Origin: Galaxea fascicularis
Taxonomy: Eukaryota; Cnidaria; Anthozoa; Scleractinia; Euphylliidae
Assembly: GCA_948470475.1 (NCBI GenBank)
Contig: OX419338.1
Coordinates: 35,569,595 to 35,633,594, forward strand
Length of the DNA stretch: 64,000 nt
Direction: 5' to 3'
This document shows positions 14,101 to 29,100 of the stretch, in pieces. Each line of letters begins with the position of its first letter. Position 1 is the stretch's first letter. The notes beneath the pieces are model-generated. The model had not been told where the DNA came from. It saw nothing but the letters and a program-made list of their open reading frames with translations, and ran no database searches. A program made the translations under genes and the position numbers.

Positions 14101-17100
14101 ATAACAGTTTATTTACAACTCTTGGTTAAATTTCTCGTGGTGTTTGTTCACTACACATTCTCTTTGCAGAGAAAGCTGTTGATCTCGCCTTTGTTATTGG
14201 TGCCTCCAGACCTAAAGCTGCCGCCAACTTTGCAAGGATGGTAACAGTACTAAAGAAAATCGTGGATGCGTACGAAGTGTCGCCCAACAAAACGCTACTC
14301 GCTCTGGTAGACTACAACGGCCCAGCCAATACTAGGGTCTATTTTGGAGATAAGTATACGAAAGAGGAATTTAAAAGCACTGCAGAAAATATTCCTGGCC
14401 CTGCGTCTAGACCAGGGTCACTTAGCGGTGCTTTGAAAAAAGTGCGCGAGGACGTGTTTGTAGCACGGCGAGGTGAACGACCATTTGCGGAGGATATCCT
14501 CGTTGTGTTTATTGAAGGGGAATTCGACGAAAGCTCACTAGAGCTTAAAAACGAGGTCAGCAAGTTAAGAGCGAAGCCGGTCAAGGTCATTCCTGTTGTT
14601 ATTATGGATAAAGGGGATACACCTGACATGGTTAAGATCGATGGCATTGCATCAGGAATTAACCTTCCGGTGACATGTGAACCCACAGAAGAGGAGGAAG
14701 TAGGGGGAAAAGTACCTATCATAGCTAGTCAAGGTTGGTTCACCATTTATCTTTGATGATAGGTGATACATGGTAAGGTAATCTGTGATGAGAATACATA
14801 ACTAAAGCTGATGTTCGGTTTTCTGGTAGGCATTCGACTTACTATTACTGATTAGATATAAGTTGAGTTTAATATATATCTTTGGCATATTATTATTCCG
14901 CCAACTTTCGTCAATTTCAACAGAGTACCACAATTGCGCAGAAGTGGAAGAAGCGGGTTATTCAACTGATGGTCATTACTTTGTTCACGTGACGGAAAGA
15001 TGTAAAGATCCGATCAGAGTGTACTGTCACAATATGGACTCTGGTAGGCCTAAAGAGTATATTACACTGGAGTATGGTGCCGCAAACAACTTCGCTGTTA
15101 TTTACCAGGAGCGGCTACAGGACAGGTTTAGCTGCAGTGGGCCTGCGCGAATAGAGATGTACGCTGAACGGGGGGCTACGAATTTCACTAAAGTGGGAAT
15201 AGATCTTCTCGCCATGAAACTTGTGAGCGATGATTTCACCTTTGCGCAGACAGGAGAGGGAAAAGATGTTGACTATGGCACTGCGGGAGACTGCTATTCG
15301 CTTAACCCGGGTAAATGTAGGAAGGGGTCTTTCAAAGTTGATTTGCGCGGGACGAGGTTGCGGGTTCGGGACGATGTGACCTGGTCCCTCCAGGGATTCC
15401 CAAAGGGTTTGCAGATTCAGGATTACAGTAGGTCCGATGACGGGGCTGTGGTGTCTGCCAAGTGTGGAGGTTGGTGTGGTCGATGTAAACCAACCAGGGG
15501 AGCCATTGCCGTGGAGTCTATATGTTCAAATCCAGCAGGTATGTGCCTTCGTTATTGAGGTTTACTCGCTATTTTGGCACGTTTGTCACCATATATCACC
15601 ACATATAACAACAACCAATATTGTGTTACCGTGGATACTTTTCAAGATCTCAGGAGAGACGGTAAGTGGGGTAGTGGCTTATAGCATAGGTGAGTACTGA
15701 CGCCCACTTGTTTGAACTTTATCGCAGGAAATTCATGGATTTTTAGTAACTTTTTAGATTTGATTTTACCCGGAGAATGGGTTAGCAAATCGCACTTAAA
15801 TTAACAAAGCCAATATCAGGTTTAACCTTACCCAACAATTATTTCCTCTTTTGTTTTAGCTTGTCCATTCCCCATGGATGTTGTATTCGCCTTGGACTCT
15901 TCCTACGGATTGAAACCGTCGGACTTTGAGCAACAGAAGGGTTTTATTATCACTATGATAGATGGCTTTACAATTTCGGACTCCAAAACACACGTTGGCC
16001 TCATCACTGTCTCGGAGACTGCTAGGAAGAATAAGGAACTCACTGAAAACAATCAGCTAGAAACACTGAAAGATACGGTGAACAAGCTGCAAACCGAGGA
16101 AGTTCCACCCTCAGCTCCGACGAGAAGGCTCAGAGACATGAGTCGAAAGGCTTTTGAAATATTTAAGAGCGGAGGAAGAAGCGGGGTAAGAGAGTTGATT
16201 CCTCATCTTTTTCTTCTGTTTTTTGTCATTATGAACCGGGATAAGACCGCTGGAGGTCGAAACCGAGTGTTGTTAAGAGTAGGGGAGCTGACTGGAACAA
16301 TACATACATATCTTTTATTTTATACCATGCCGAAGAAAATACCGCCAATCAGAATGCAGGAAAACCTTTGTATTCGTCGGTATTCCATCGAACCTTCTAA
16401 TCGTGTATCACATTGATTGTGTAGGGCTATGTATTTCTATGACATGGTATAAAGTAGTTAAGCAAAGACTTACGGTGATGTCAACAAAGAAAACATAAGT
16501 GAGGAATATTCCATCCTGATGTGCCTCACAGCATGGTATATAATATTGTGGGGTGAGGTGGGGTGGTTAGGCCACCATTAGGGTCCTACCCAATCCTCAG
16601 CTCTATGACACTTCACCAGTGGCACCTGTCCTTACTAGAGGGAAGTTTGGCTGCTGCGACCTAACCTTGGCCCAAGAGAGTTTTCTTACAAGCTGCATCG
16701 ATCGTTTGACAGGACTTAGGCAGGACACTTATATTAGTACGCTTTATAACAGAGGGTGTCCCTATTGATTTTTGCGAAAACAATGTTTTGAAAGTAGAAT
16801 GTGTCTTAAGAGGTGGTCAAATCGCAAAGAGACAAGCCTTTTAGTTTCCCTTACTTGATGACTATCTTCTGAAATTGTCAGTTTCCGCCTTTAAGGCGCA
16901 AGTAAACGAGATCGTGTTTTTCTTTATTAGGTTCCCCAATCTTTTATTGTAATTATTGTCGGTAACATCACAGAGGATCTACAGACAGCTGTTGCTCCAC
17001 TGAAAACCAGAGGAATACAGGTATTCGTTCTCGCCGTTGGTGTGGACACGCCCTTTTCTCGCCATGTTGCTCTTGCCAGTTCAAGAGATCACGTTCACAC

Positions 17101-20100
17101 AGTAAACTCGGCGGAAGAACTTGTTTCTTTGAGCGCCACACTTGTTAAGGACACTTGTAAAGGTAAGATGTTAAAAGGTCAGGACTGCGGAATAGTATCG
17201 AGACAATCTCGTTGGTGGTCAAGATTCAGCGTAGATGTATGAAAATCGTACGGAAATTTAAGTTATGCAAATCCGAAAACACTGCCTCTTTAGCACAATG
17301 ATGTGTTGCTATCAGAAGTAAACTTTTTCTCAATTTATTGTGGCATTATGCAATTTGAAGAGTTACTAATTCCACCTGACCGTCTGATCTTAACGACCAT
17401 GCGACCTAGATTACACAGCCATAAACCTTAAAAATACGTTAAAAAATACCTCAGTGAGTTTAGGAGAGTCATATTTGTTTTATTGTAGACCCTTGTGCCA
17501 AGAGGGATTGTGAGTATTACGCTCGTTGCAAGGCAATTGATTACAGAGACCCTGAGTGCGTATGTCCAAAGATGAGCGACTGTTCACCCACTAAAAATGA
17601 AGTATGCGGCAGTGATGGTAAAACATATTACAATGACTGTGCTTTAAGAGTGGAAGCTTGTGCCAAAGGAGAGGAGATTACTGTCACTAACCTTGGGCCA
17701 TGTGGTAGGTCATCAGCGGATGTTCGTAAGTTGTATTTCTTACCACTCCGTTTTGGAATACTCGGAGCACTCTTTGCCTTACTATGCTCTACAATCATTT
17801 AGGATCATCTGCGCTCACTGAACCCAGAGCCAGCCTTTGATACGTGATTTTAAAATAGTTCTAGCCCTTCAGCTCTCTTTATTTCTTTGTTTGAAGGTTT
17901 ATGCGCCGGAGTGGAGTGTAAGGAGCATGCTCGTTGTGAGGTGAAGGATGGCAAGGCTCAGTGTTTGTGTAAGGATGTCAGGGAGTGTCCTCAAATATCT
18001 GCGCCTGTGTGCGGGTACGACAACAAAACGTATATAAACCAATGTTATCTGGATGTGACAAATTGTTTGGTGAATGATACCATTGATGAGGAAACACCTG
18101 GAAAGTGTGGTAAGTCATACTTCTTACTAACCGAGTTCGAGGTCCGTACTGTAAGTTACGGACCGAGTTTTTTTCCCGTTCGCTTATGGCCTAAGCGTGA
18201 AGCGCGCGGGCCATAAATCAACGGGAAAAAACGAGGATTCGTAACTTACAGTACGGACCGAGAAAAGGAGGCTAGTAAGATATTTATTATATCTCTGAGG
18301 TTAATCAGGCGCGGAGAAAAGGAACTCTCAAATTCAGCGGGCCGTACAGTGAAGTACGGCCCGCTAAATTGACCAATCACAGCGCGCGTACTAACTGAGA
18401 GATATAATAAAGAGGCATATTTTCGTGTTATTTTCATGCTCTCGGACGTTTGAAGAAAACAGCACGAGATCTTTCTTAAACGTTCATATTTCAAATGCGA
18501 GTAATATGAAGTATGAGTAGTATGAAGTCTAGGTAAGGAAACTATTTTCGCTCTCTCCATGTTTAGTAATTAGGGTTGTTGGGATGTTTTCACACCTCAG
18601 CACGTATAGTTATAAGCGACGTACCTAAAACAAGCTTTACAGCAATAGGAAGAATATTTCTCTGTTAATAGCCTGGTACTTATTCGCTCTTTCTGATATA
18701 CTTCAAGTAAAACATGTCTCAGTCCTCGAAGAGGCTTGGTAGAAATAGTCTCACACAGTGGTTATAAATGGTCTTTCAGATCCTTGCGCCGATGTCACGT
18801 GTAAGGAACCTAAAAAATGTGTGGCTGACTCTCAAGGTAATCCTCGATGCGCATGCCCCGATGAAAGGGATTGTCCAACGACTGTTAACACTGTTTGTGG
18901 CAGCGATGGCAAAACGTACCTAAACGACTGTGTCATGAAGGCAAAGGCTTGTGAGAAAGAGATGCCTGTTTACGTCGTCATGGATGGCTATTGTGGTAAG
19001 TAGTGCGCTGTGCATGCCATTATGCAAAACTTCCTGAAAACTGAACCGTTGCCAGTCATGCATCTCTCATTTTGAAAAAACGCAAGTGACACGGACAGGG
19101 AATTGCAACATTTTTTCGTCTGTCAGTTTTTGGCGTTGCTGATTCCAGGAGAAATGCGGAGCGTCGGTCACGCATGAACCCAATAAATGGCCAATCTCGT
19201 CCACAGTGACACAGTAACTGATTTTACTGGTTCGATCTGATTCTGTTGGAAAATTTAGATTTTTTTCATTCCACCCTAGCCCTTGTGGCATTTGAATCTG
19301 ACTGGACTTCACCAATGTTTAACTTTATACCCTCTCAGCTATTGTTGCTGTATTATTTTTTTGTTCCTTCAGGTCCGTGTGACCTCGCTAAAGGCTGTAC
19401 AAACAACGCCGCTTGCACAGGAAACTTTGATGGCTCGATCACGTGCAAGTGTCGCACAGCAGACGAGTGTCCAAGTGACGGTGACGGTGTGTGTGGCTCA
19501 GACGGACAGACGTACACTAACAAATGTCTGTTAGATGTCACGGCTTGCGCCAATAGTACAGAAATACAAGTGAATCATACGGGACCTTGCGGTAGGATAT
19601 TTAGGATTGTAATATCTCTTCATTTTTGGTGCATTCTGATTAGCTGAGACCAAGAGATTACCTTGATAATCTCTTACTGAGACCTGTTTGAAGATAAACG
19701 GTTTTTCAAAGGAGTCAGTTCGTAAATGAGCAAGCAACAAACCACCAATGTCCGCAATGACGAGTTTGCAATTAGTTCCCATGAACGAGGCTTAAAAAAA
19801 AAAAAATAATTACGTAATTGACCACTCCCCTAGAGGGGCTCTTCAGGGACAATGAAACAAATAATACAAATGAACACAACAGACTTAAGAATCCCAATTG
19901 GTGGGACGCAGACCAGTTGGCTATTTACAAGGATGACCGAGGAACCAGGCACGAACTCAGAACAACACCTAGTGGCCAGAGCGGGATTTGAACCCGGGTC
20001 AACGCATTGAAATCCGGCGCCCTAAACCACTCGGCCATCCTGCCTTAAACTGACTAGGTTTCTGGTAGGAGATAATTTCGCGCGACCGCGTGTGTCGTGT

Positions 20101-23100
20101 TGTGCGTGATTGCTGATAATCTATGAACGTTCAAGTAATTATGCCAAAGTTAGCCGTTTTGCAGTCGTAAGATGAAGCACAGCGAGTACCTTTATTCCTT
20201 CTTATGTCACTGTTAGGAGACTACGACCCAATCGTTTTGTTCATCGACGTTTCAGTGTTTTAGATGACTTTCAGACTCACAGAGTCATAGAAGATTTTTA
20301 AGGGGTCAGTAGACATGGGTCTTCCCAAATTTTCTTACTCAACAATTCAGTGTGTCGGATCAGGTAGCCAGCTTTTTTGGGTTTTCGACCCGAAAACCCA
20401 CTCTTATCTTGAAAACTCTGTTTACTTAGTCAGTTTACATCGATAGTTTCAGTTTTCATATTTTTTTTAAAGGTGTAGCTGGTTTTGTTTCTTTTAGGTG
20501 CCTGTAACTCTGATAGTTGCCGTGACAACGAAGTGTGTGTTGGTCTTAAGGACGGCAAAAAATCCTGCAAGTGTATTGAAATGAAGGACTGCCCTAAAGA
20601 GAAGGACCCTGTGTGCGGAACTGATGGGAAAGAATACCTGAATGAGTGCATTCTGAAAGCAAAAACATGTGCCACCAACGCGACAGTTGGAGTGAAACAC
20701 GCAGGGCCTTGTGGTATGGATGAGCCTACAGCAGATTTCCATTCCTTGTCGACACCTGAAGTGAAAATAAAGATAACTAAAGCACCATTTAGATCAAAAG
20801 AGGTTTAAGAGTAAAAGAGTCAGCTCTAGATAACGCTAAGAGGTTCATTGTTCAACGAATTTCGAAGTTTTGTTTAGTTTGTTTTCGAGCCGGGAGATAG
20901 AGCATCATGGTGTAAAAACCTTGTTCTTCCGTTCTTCTGATCTGACTCATAGTTTGGCTTAAACGACACTGTATAACCGTTTTTATGTTCGTGAGTTGGA
21001 GGAGCGATGGTTTATATTACGAATTGCATGTAAGGCATATATTCAGATTTTACGAACATTTGCGATGAGTTGGTTATTTATCGTTGCTCAATGGTGACAC
21101 TAGGATCTTATGTATTGTAGTGATCTGTGAAGACACTCGCTGTTCTGACGGTAAGAAGTGTGTGCCTAGCATTCTAAAGCTACCCAGCTGCCAGTGTCCG
21201 ACAGAAGATGACTGTCCCAGAGACTACGAACCAGTGTGTGGCAGCGATACAAAAACCTACATCAACCCTTGCAGACTGAGAGTGGAGGCTTGTAAGACAG
21301 GACAGGCAATTGATGTGGACAGAACAGGAGTTTGTAGTGAGTAATACAGTGCATGGGATATTGCTTTCTCTTTCGTTTCTTAATCTTCCAACCAATTTTC
21401 GACATTATAGTAGTCTCTTCATAATTCTGCTTCTAAAACTGAACTTTGAATTGTGACTTCATTAACCCTTTAAACCCTAAAAGTGATCAACATCAAATTT
21501 ACCCTTGTCATTATCAACGCTTAATAAAACAGTGATCATGAGAATTAAGGACTGGATCACAGAAGACGAATTTCCTTGATATTTTAAAAAGTTCTCTCAG
21601 CTTCTCCTGTAGGAATCGTGTAGGGGCAACAAATGAGAATTTACATTTTCATCTCAGGGTTTAACGGGTCAAGTCAAAATAATTCCTTTTCATTTCTGTA
21701 ATTGCGTGTGTCCTGTAACATGACTTCCTCCTTCCTCCTTCCTCCTTGTTCCTTCTTCCTTCTTCCTTCCTCTTTCCTCCTTCCTCCTTCCTTCTTCCTT
21801 GTTCCTTGTTCCTTCCTCCTTCCTCCTTCCTCCTTCCTCCTTGTTCCTTCCTCCTTCCTTCTTCCTCCTTCCTCCTTCTTCCTTCCTTCTTCCTTCCTCC
21901 TTCCTCCTTGTTCCTTCCTCCTTCTTCCTCCTTCCTCCTTCCTCCTTCCTTCTTCCTCCTTCCTCCTTCTTCCTTCCTTCTTCCTTCCTCCTTCCTCCTT
22001 GTTCCTTCCTCCTTCTTCCTCCTTCCTCCTTCCTCCTTCCTTCTTCCTCCTTCCTCCTTCTTCCTTCCTTCTTCCTTCCTCCTTCCTCCTTGTTCCTTCC
22101 TCCTTCTTCCTCCTTCCTCCTTCCTCCTTCCTCCTTCCTCCTTGTTCCTTCCTTCTTCCTCCTTCCTCCTTCTTCCTTCCTCCTTGTTCCTTCCTCCTTG
22201 TTCCTTGTTCCTTCTTCTTTCCTCCTTTCTCCTTCCTCCTTCCTTCTTCCTCCTTGTTCCTTCCTTCTTGTTCCTTCCCCCTTGTTCCTTCCTCCTTTCT
22301 TCTTCCTTCTTGTTCCTTCCCCCTTGTTCCTTCCTCCTTCCTTCTTCCTCCTTCCTTCTTCCTCCTTTCATCTTCCTCCTTCCTCCTTCCTCCTTCCTCC
22401 TTCTTCCTTCTTCCTTCTTCCTCCCTCCTTCTTCCTCCTTCCTCCTTCTTCCGGACTAACCGGCAAAGAAATCGTCCGTTGTTTTGCTATTAAACAGGAC
22501 ATGAACAGTTAAAAAACATTAAAATCTTCTCGTTGACTCAGAATCAGAAAAAAAAAGACTTTGCAATTTGTTGTACTTGATCAATTTCCAGATCCTTGTG
22601 ATGCTACTCAGTGTATGTATCATTCAGTATGCGAAAACAAACGCAATGGCTCCACAGCCTGCGAGTGCCCACGTACTGAGGAATGCCCAGATGTAACAGA
22701 CCCCGTGTGTGGTTCTGATGGCATGACGTATGACAACGAATGTAAGCTAAAGACTCAGAGCTGCGTCGCCGGTAAAGATGTAACCGTGAAACACAAAGGA
22801 AAATGCGGTACGCAAACGCTACAATGTTACTGCCATTACCAGTATGACGAGTGGTAGGGCTGTCTATTCTTTGAACAGTCCTCTTGACTCAAGTGTTTTT
22901 TCTTTCTTTGTAGGGGAAGGGGGGTGAGGGGCGGGCGGTGGTGCACCGAATTAAAATTGACGTGATGATATTGGATTTATAACTAAAGCGGCTGCTTTTC
23001 ATTTTTATGCCATGCAAACAAATCATACTAGTTGGTCACGGGACGTTGCGGACAAGACTCGTTTGAAGCGAGCATCGTTTGAACTTAATTACAACGAGGT

Positions 23101-26100
23101 CAACAATCCTCTTCGCCTATGTTTGATTATTAGCTGTAGATTATTTGTCACTTTCGCTTTCAGACGGCTAATAAGCAAGCAACCTTGAAACAGTCTTTCG
23201 AATGTTGAAAAAGTGAGGAGAATATCATCATTCTCACGGGCATATTACACCAGTACCATCATTAATAATCATGAGGAGAAATATGTTGCCTTCAAAGATT
23301 ATTACTTCTTTTAGCTGTTATAAGTCAGTGGTGGAACACTGAAAACGGTTGTGAGCACAAGTTCACTTCTTATTCAATGTAATTGTTTCCAGGTCCCTGC
23401 TCGTTCTCAGATTGTCAGAAGTACTACGGTACGTGTACTGTGGCACAAGACAGCTCTGGTACGGCGCAATGCCGGTGCCCGTCCGCTGACCAGTGTTCTA
23501 GCAGGACCAGAGCCGTCTGTGGGGATGACGGAAAGACCTATCTCAACAGGTGTCAGCTGGAAGCGGCGTCATGTCGGATGAAAAGGAAAATCGAAGTCAA
23601 GCACAGAGGGCGGTGTAGTAAGTACAAAGGCGCCCAGAATGACGACCGGGGTGGAATCCACACTGTCAGACAAAATGCAGTGAAAACCTCCTTCTTTAGA
23701 ATAGTAAACACCATCACATCAAGGCACTGCTCAATAGACGAACTTTATTTGTTATCCATGATTCAAGTGTTTGTCACGTTCGAACGATTACCTTTCGCAG
23801 CTGTTAAAGTTGCGTTCAGTGTTTAACAATGTGTTCAATGTTACTTCTTACAGAAAACCACTTTGCTTGTTTATAGTATAAACGAACAGTACGAACACTA
23901 ATCTACTGCTAAACACCTCCAACTCCTGCCATGTCAAACACTACTTGGCCATCATAAGATGATGAGATTTATTTGAGTGATACATGATATGTGTACATTG
24001 ATGTCTTATTTACCAAATGCTTCTCTTCAGCCCCATGCTCCAAGCCTACTTGTCCGAGTGACCAGGACTGTTCAGTTGATGCCCAAGGAAAAGCTGTGTG
24101 CGCATGTCCTAAACAGTGTGACAGTTTCGGAGAACTCGTATGTGGTAGCGATGGCAAAACCTACGAAAATAGATGCAAAGCTAGAAAGGAATCTTGTGAG
24201 AAGAAGAAAGGTCTCTTCATTAAATCTGGTGCTTGTGGTAAGAAAACGTCACCTTCTTGTTCTTCTTCCAGAACCAGAAATTTATAAGGCGTTCAGCCGA
24301 GTTCTGTTGCTGGACGATCGCAGTGTTTGTATTTTATTGATCCAATGACTCTTTCATTTACATTTGTGATCAAAAGTAGAATGATTAAGTGTCAAGTTTC
24401 AATTGTTTTATTACTATTTTTCAAAACACCAGAGAACAGTTACTACACTTAGTCTTCATAAACGTTCGTCTCGATACCACAAAACATCTCTAGCGCTTAA
24501 GGAATTTGTGAGCAGACTCGTGACTTAAAAATTGCCACGTATGACATAGTAAACAGCACCAACAGAAAGCTATGATCACAAGCTCTCCTGTGCCTGGTTA
24601 TACTTCCTTGTGATTAATTGGCTCTGAACATGGCAGGTTGGAACAAATATCTGTTGTTATTGAACCTGCGCAGATATTCAGCTCTCTCTCTGCATTTCGT
24701 TTTCATCAAACTGTCTGTAAATTGTAATGTGAGTAAAATAAAACCCCGGTGTTTTAACAGGATTTGTGGTTGATCCTTGCTCATTAAAAAGTTGCACCAA
24801 CAATGCTTCGTGCGCATTCAAGTCGGGCTCAGTGGAATGCCGCTGTCCGAATGTGAACGACTGCTCAACCGTGTCGAACCCGGTCTGTGGCAGTGATGGT
24901 ACCACACATAAAGTGTACAACAACACATGCTACATGGAAGTCGACTCTTGTAAGATGGGAAAGACAATAAGTCCAGTCACCTCCGACAAATGTGGTAAGT
25001 TTTTCCCTTTAAAATGATTTAAAATTCGTTGCATATCAGACTAAGCAGTTTTTGTTTTCCACAACAGCCATCAGTCAAAGTTGAAGCCAGGCAATCGAAA
25101 CAGAAGATGCAATTGAATATCAAAGTCATCAGTTTGTAATTTATCAAACATGATGGTCATACATTTCTTAAGGCGGCTGGATTTTACATTGTTGTTTTAG
25201 TGACCGGTAGATTTTCTGTTACATCCAATAGTAGAACTGTAAAATTCCGCACGGTCCTGAAGTTGATTCCCATTAACAGTATTGGGTCGCCTTAATTTCC
25301 AGAACACTTTCTAAAGCTGGTGATAGCCCACTTTGGAAAAGATTGGGTTGGAGAGTACCGCGCGAGTGATTGTGGGATTGTTGGGGGGGGGGGGGGAGAC
25401 ACTATTACTTTCCTTTTATTTTCTGTTCTGTAAAATGTTTAATCTGGAGAGTTTCTGACATTATTCGTGCACAAACGCTAAGCATACAGCCGTGTACACA
25501 TTTCGGTATTTAATTCGCACTTCACTCTCTTCCACCAACTCCCCCCCCCTCCTTCCACACACACAAAAATTCCTCAATCACAGCTTACGCAGTAACTGTA
25601 TCCCAGGCTGCCACTCTTCTTAAGTGAGCTTTTGATGATGACTTGGCGCTAGTGGACTGGGGAAAACAGAATTCTTGATGGTAATGTCGTTAATTCTGAG
25701 CCTCACCCCACATTCTAGCCCCAGATGGCATATGTGGCACGTTTGGTCAACTCTTTGTCATGATGAGTAGCAATCGGAAGCAACTAGTTTCATAAGAAGG
25801 TAAAAGGTTTCTTGAGGTCATTATTATCGATTATTTTGCAGATCCGTGTGATACCGTCAACTGTGTCAACTATGCTACCTGTAAAGTGCAGGACGGCAAG
25901 GCCGTGTGTGTGTGTCCATCTGAAGACGACTGCTCATGGAAAGTGGATTTAATCTGTGGTTCTGATGGTCAAAGTTATTTGAACGAGTGCATTATGAAAG
26001 CCAGGTCGTGTAAGGCAGGGAACAACGTTTATCGCAGACGGAAGGGATATTGCGGTGAGTAGACATTTGTGGGAAACTAAAGTCACCAGTTTAAACGAAG

Positions 26101-29100
26101 AACCTCTGGTTGGCTGACATGCAGATCACATTTCATTACTTTTCTTTGATGGTTTTTCCTAGTTTCACTAGATACTCATACTAGACTAGACACTTATACT
26201 AGACTAGATACTCATACTAGACTAGATACTTATACTATACTAGATATTCATACTAGACTAGGTACTCATACTAGACTAGATACTTATACTAGACTAGATA
26301 CTCATACTAGACTAGATACTTCCACTAGACACTTAACCAGGTACTTTCCCTTCCAGTTTTGCTTTTCTTTTCATGAGATTTGCTGAGTACCTGTTTTACA
26401 CTTCTGTTGCCAAAGTGTTTATGAATTATGATTCCAAGTTTCTACTGTCTTCAGGCATTTGTGATTTAGTCAAATGTCCGGGAAACTCTCAATGTTTCCT
26501 GAAACAAAACGGTCTGCATGAGTGTCGCTGCCCGTCAGAGGAAGAGTGTCCTTCGTCAGGAGAAAAAGTCTGTGGGAGCGATGGAAGGACGTACGATAAC
26601 GAATGCAAACTTAAGGCAGAGGCCTGCAAATCGAACAGTGGACTGGTGCTCATGAAGGAAGGAAGCTGTGGTAAAAACATTTACTTGATCATTCCTCCTA
26701 TATCATTCCAACTGTACTCTTTTACTACGTAAAAAACTTAAATGTAATTACAGCTGTTCACAAACAACAGATCATTGCTCGCATATGGGTAATTTACTGA
26801 ATAATCGGGTCATCACTGAACATCTTGGAGAAACTAAGTGGGTGCCCAGATGCAAGCAGCAATTTTTTCGCAGTTCTGGTTTTGGTGGCATCAGCAATTC
26901 TTTGATGTTACCCGGTGCTCTTTTGGAAAACGGTGGTTATCAACTTTTTTCTGTCAGCTGTTTCTGTACTTGTATAAGTTTACTTGTGTTATATGTAGTA
27001 TGCCATTGGCATCTTTGGAATAGATATTTATTACAGTTTTACAACACAGACATCAGATGTCAATTTGACCCTGTTTATTCCTTTGCCAGATACGTGCACC
27101 GGAATGAAATGCCGACCTGACCAAGTGTGTAAAGTAGTGAAAGGCAGAGTGACTTGTCAGTGTCCAGCGCTAAGCGACTGCGGTTACAATCCAGCGACGG
27201 TCTGCGGCTCAGACAAAAGTGAATACGTAAATGAATGTTTCCTCAAGGTCAAGGCCTGCTTGGCCGCGTCTGGAGGCGGGAGACTGGTGCTGCTTAACAA
27301 AGGGAAATGCGGTAAGCCAATCGTCTTATTTACTGTTGCTCTTGTTTTAGGGGTAGATAAAGGGGGTTCAAAGTGGAATTTATATCACGTTTCACGGAAA
27401 ATAAAACAGTCATTTCACAATTCACAAAAACTAGAACAGACATAATGAAAATAACGGTTCACGGCGAATGAAGCATTTATTTTTCGTTTCATGGAAAATC
27501 CTTTTGCAAAATCACGCTTCACTATTATTATAGGCCGTTTCGGAGTTGCGCAGGGAACTGGGGCGAGTTTTAAATTTGAAGTAATCGATAAATTGATACC
27601 GTCACATGAAAGATACTGTTGAGGTTGGTCGTTCGTCCAAGTTTGTTTCTTTTAGGTTGAACAGAGACCAAGTTATGGACTTTGAAAAATCGTTCAAAAT
27701 TCATACAAACGTGTTTAATTTTGAGGCTGCGTCCCCCAAAACCATATCAACAAAATTAAAAATATTATTCAGTTCTCTGACAAGTGCCAAAAAAAAAACC
27801 GTCATCCACCTACTATTTGGAAATAACTGAGGTGAAAATCAATGTGTTTGCCCATTTTTAAGAATATCACAGAAATCGTAAAAAATACAGAGTTTGTATG
27901 GTTTTGGGAGAAGCAGCTTCACGAGTCACGAAAATACCCTTTACCATCCTCTAGATAGTGATTTACCAATGTGCGCCGATCTTATTTTTGCATTTCTTGA
28001 AGTTAATGGTGTTTTTTTACGAAATCTTTGCGTTGTGTGCTGGTGAATCAAGATAAAGACAACTATACCAAAGATCTGGTAAAGTTCAACAACACTTTTT
28101 GAAATTTGGATTTAAATTCTTAGAAATCTACACTTGAAGCCACTCAAGATGGGACAAAAATCAAAACTACAGTTGGGCTAATTTAGACTTAAGCTGAAGA
28201 AGTTCACGACATTAGTGCACACTGTTTACTAAGTCGGCTTATTGTTACATTTACTTGGTATTTTCGTGTTTTTTTAGTTGGTGGCTGCAGCCTAATCAAG
28301 TGTCCAATGTACGCCATCTGTCATAATTCTCCTGACGGGACACCCACATGTGTGTGTCCAAAGAGAGACGATTGTCCAACCTCCGTGAAGCCAGTGTGTG
28401 GGTCTGATGGCAAAACGTACATCAATGAGTGTCTAATGAAGGTCATAGCTTGTGAGAGTAAACGAAACACGATGAAGGCAAAGGATGGGCTCTGCGGTAA
28501 GATCATACACGAGATATTCGAGGGTAAAACACGCCACAAACAAACGTTCCTCTTCATTTGCTTTCATTAACCCGGTCTCGCTCATTTGTTACCTGAAATT
28601 TTCTTCCAACATGATAACTTGCACTAAATTCACATAAACGGCGTTTGCGGATTTTTTTAATGTCTTTCTTTGCAGCTATTAATTCTTCATTGAGTATTGT
28701 GTCAGAGGATTACTAGGAAATTTCGTTGACTGACGTCTGAACATTCGTAATGATTGCTTTGCATCAGTTTTTGAAACGTAGGATTTGTTCCGGTTGCAGT
28801 TTGTCTGAATAAAGGAAGTTGAGGGGTCAGGTGTGAAACAGACAATACAGTTAGAAAATAAACAGGGATAAAGTGTACTACTTTGCATTGCATTGCATTG
28901 CAGTCCTTTGCGTTGTATTGCATTGCCGTCTTGGGGAAAAAGATTTAAAAAAAGACATGAGAAGTGGTATTTACCTTCAGGCGCACACTCAACTAACAAT
29001 TTTGTACTTTGTTCCCCAGACCCGTGTAAGTTCGTGGCTTGCACGAATCACACAAAATGTGTGGAGGAAGCTGGCGGGTCTACAAAATGCGTGTGCCAGG

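Noticed and set aside
21661..22512. Long ORFs of 236-263 residues on both strands
   Set aside because: Entirely within the C/T repeat tract; low-complexity Ser/Phe/Leu/Pro or Arg/Lys/Glu/Gly translations with no family match.
26166..26335. CRISPR-like regular repeats
   Set aside because: Tandem units without unique spacers in an animal intron; a minisatellite.
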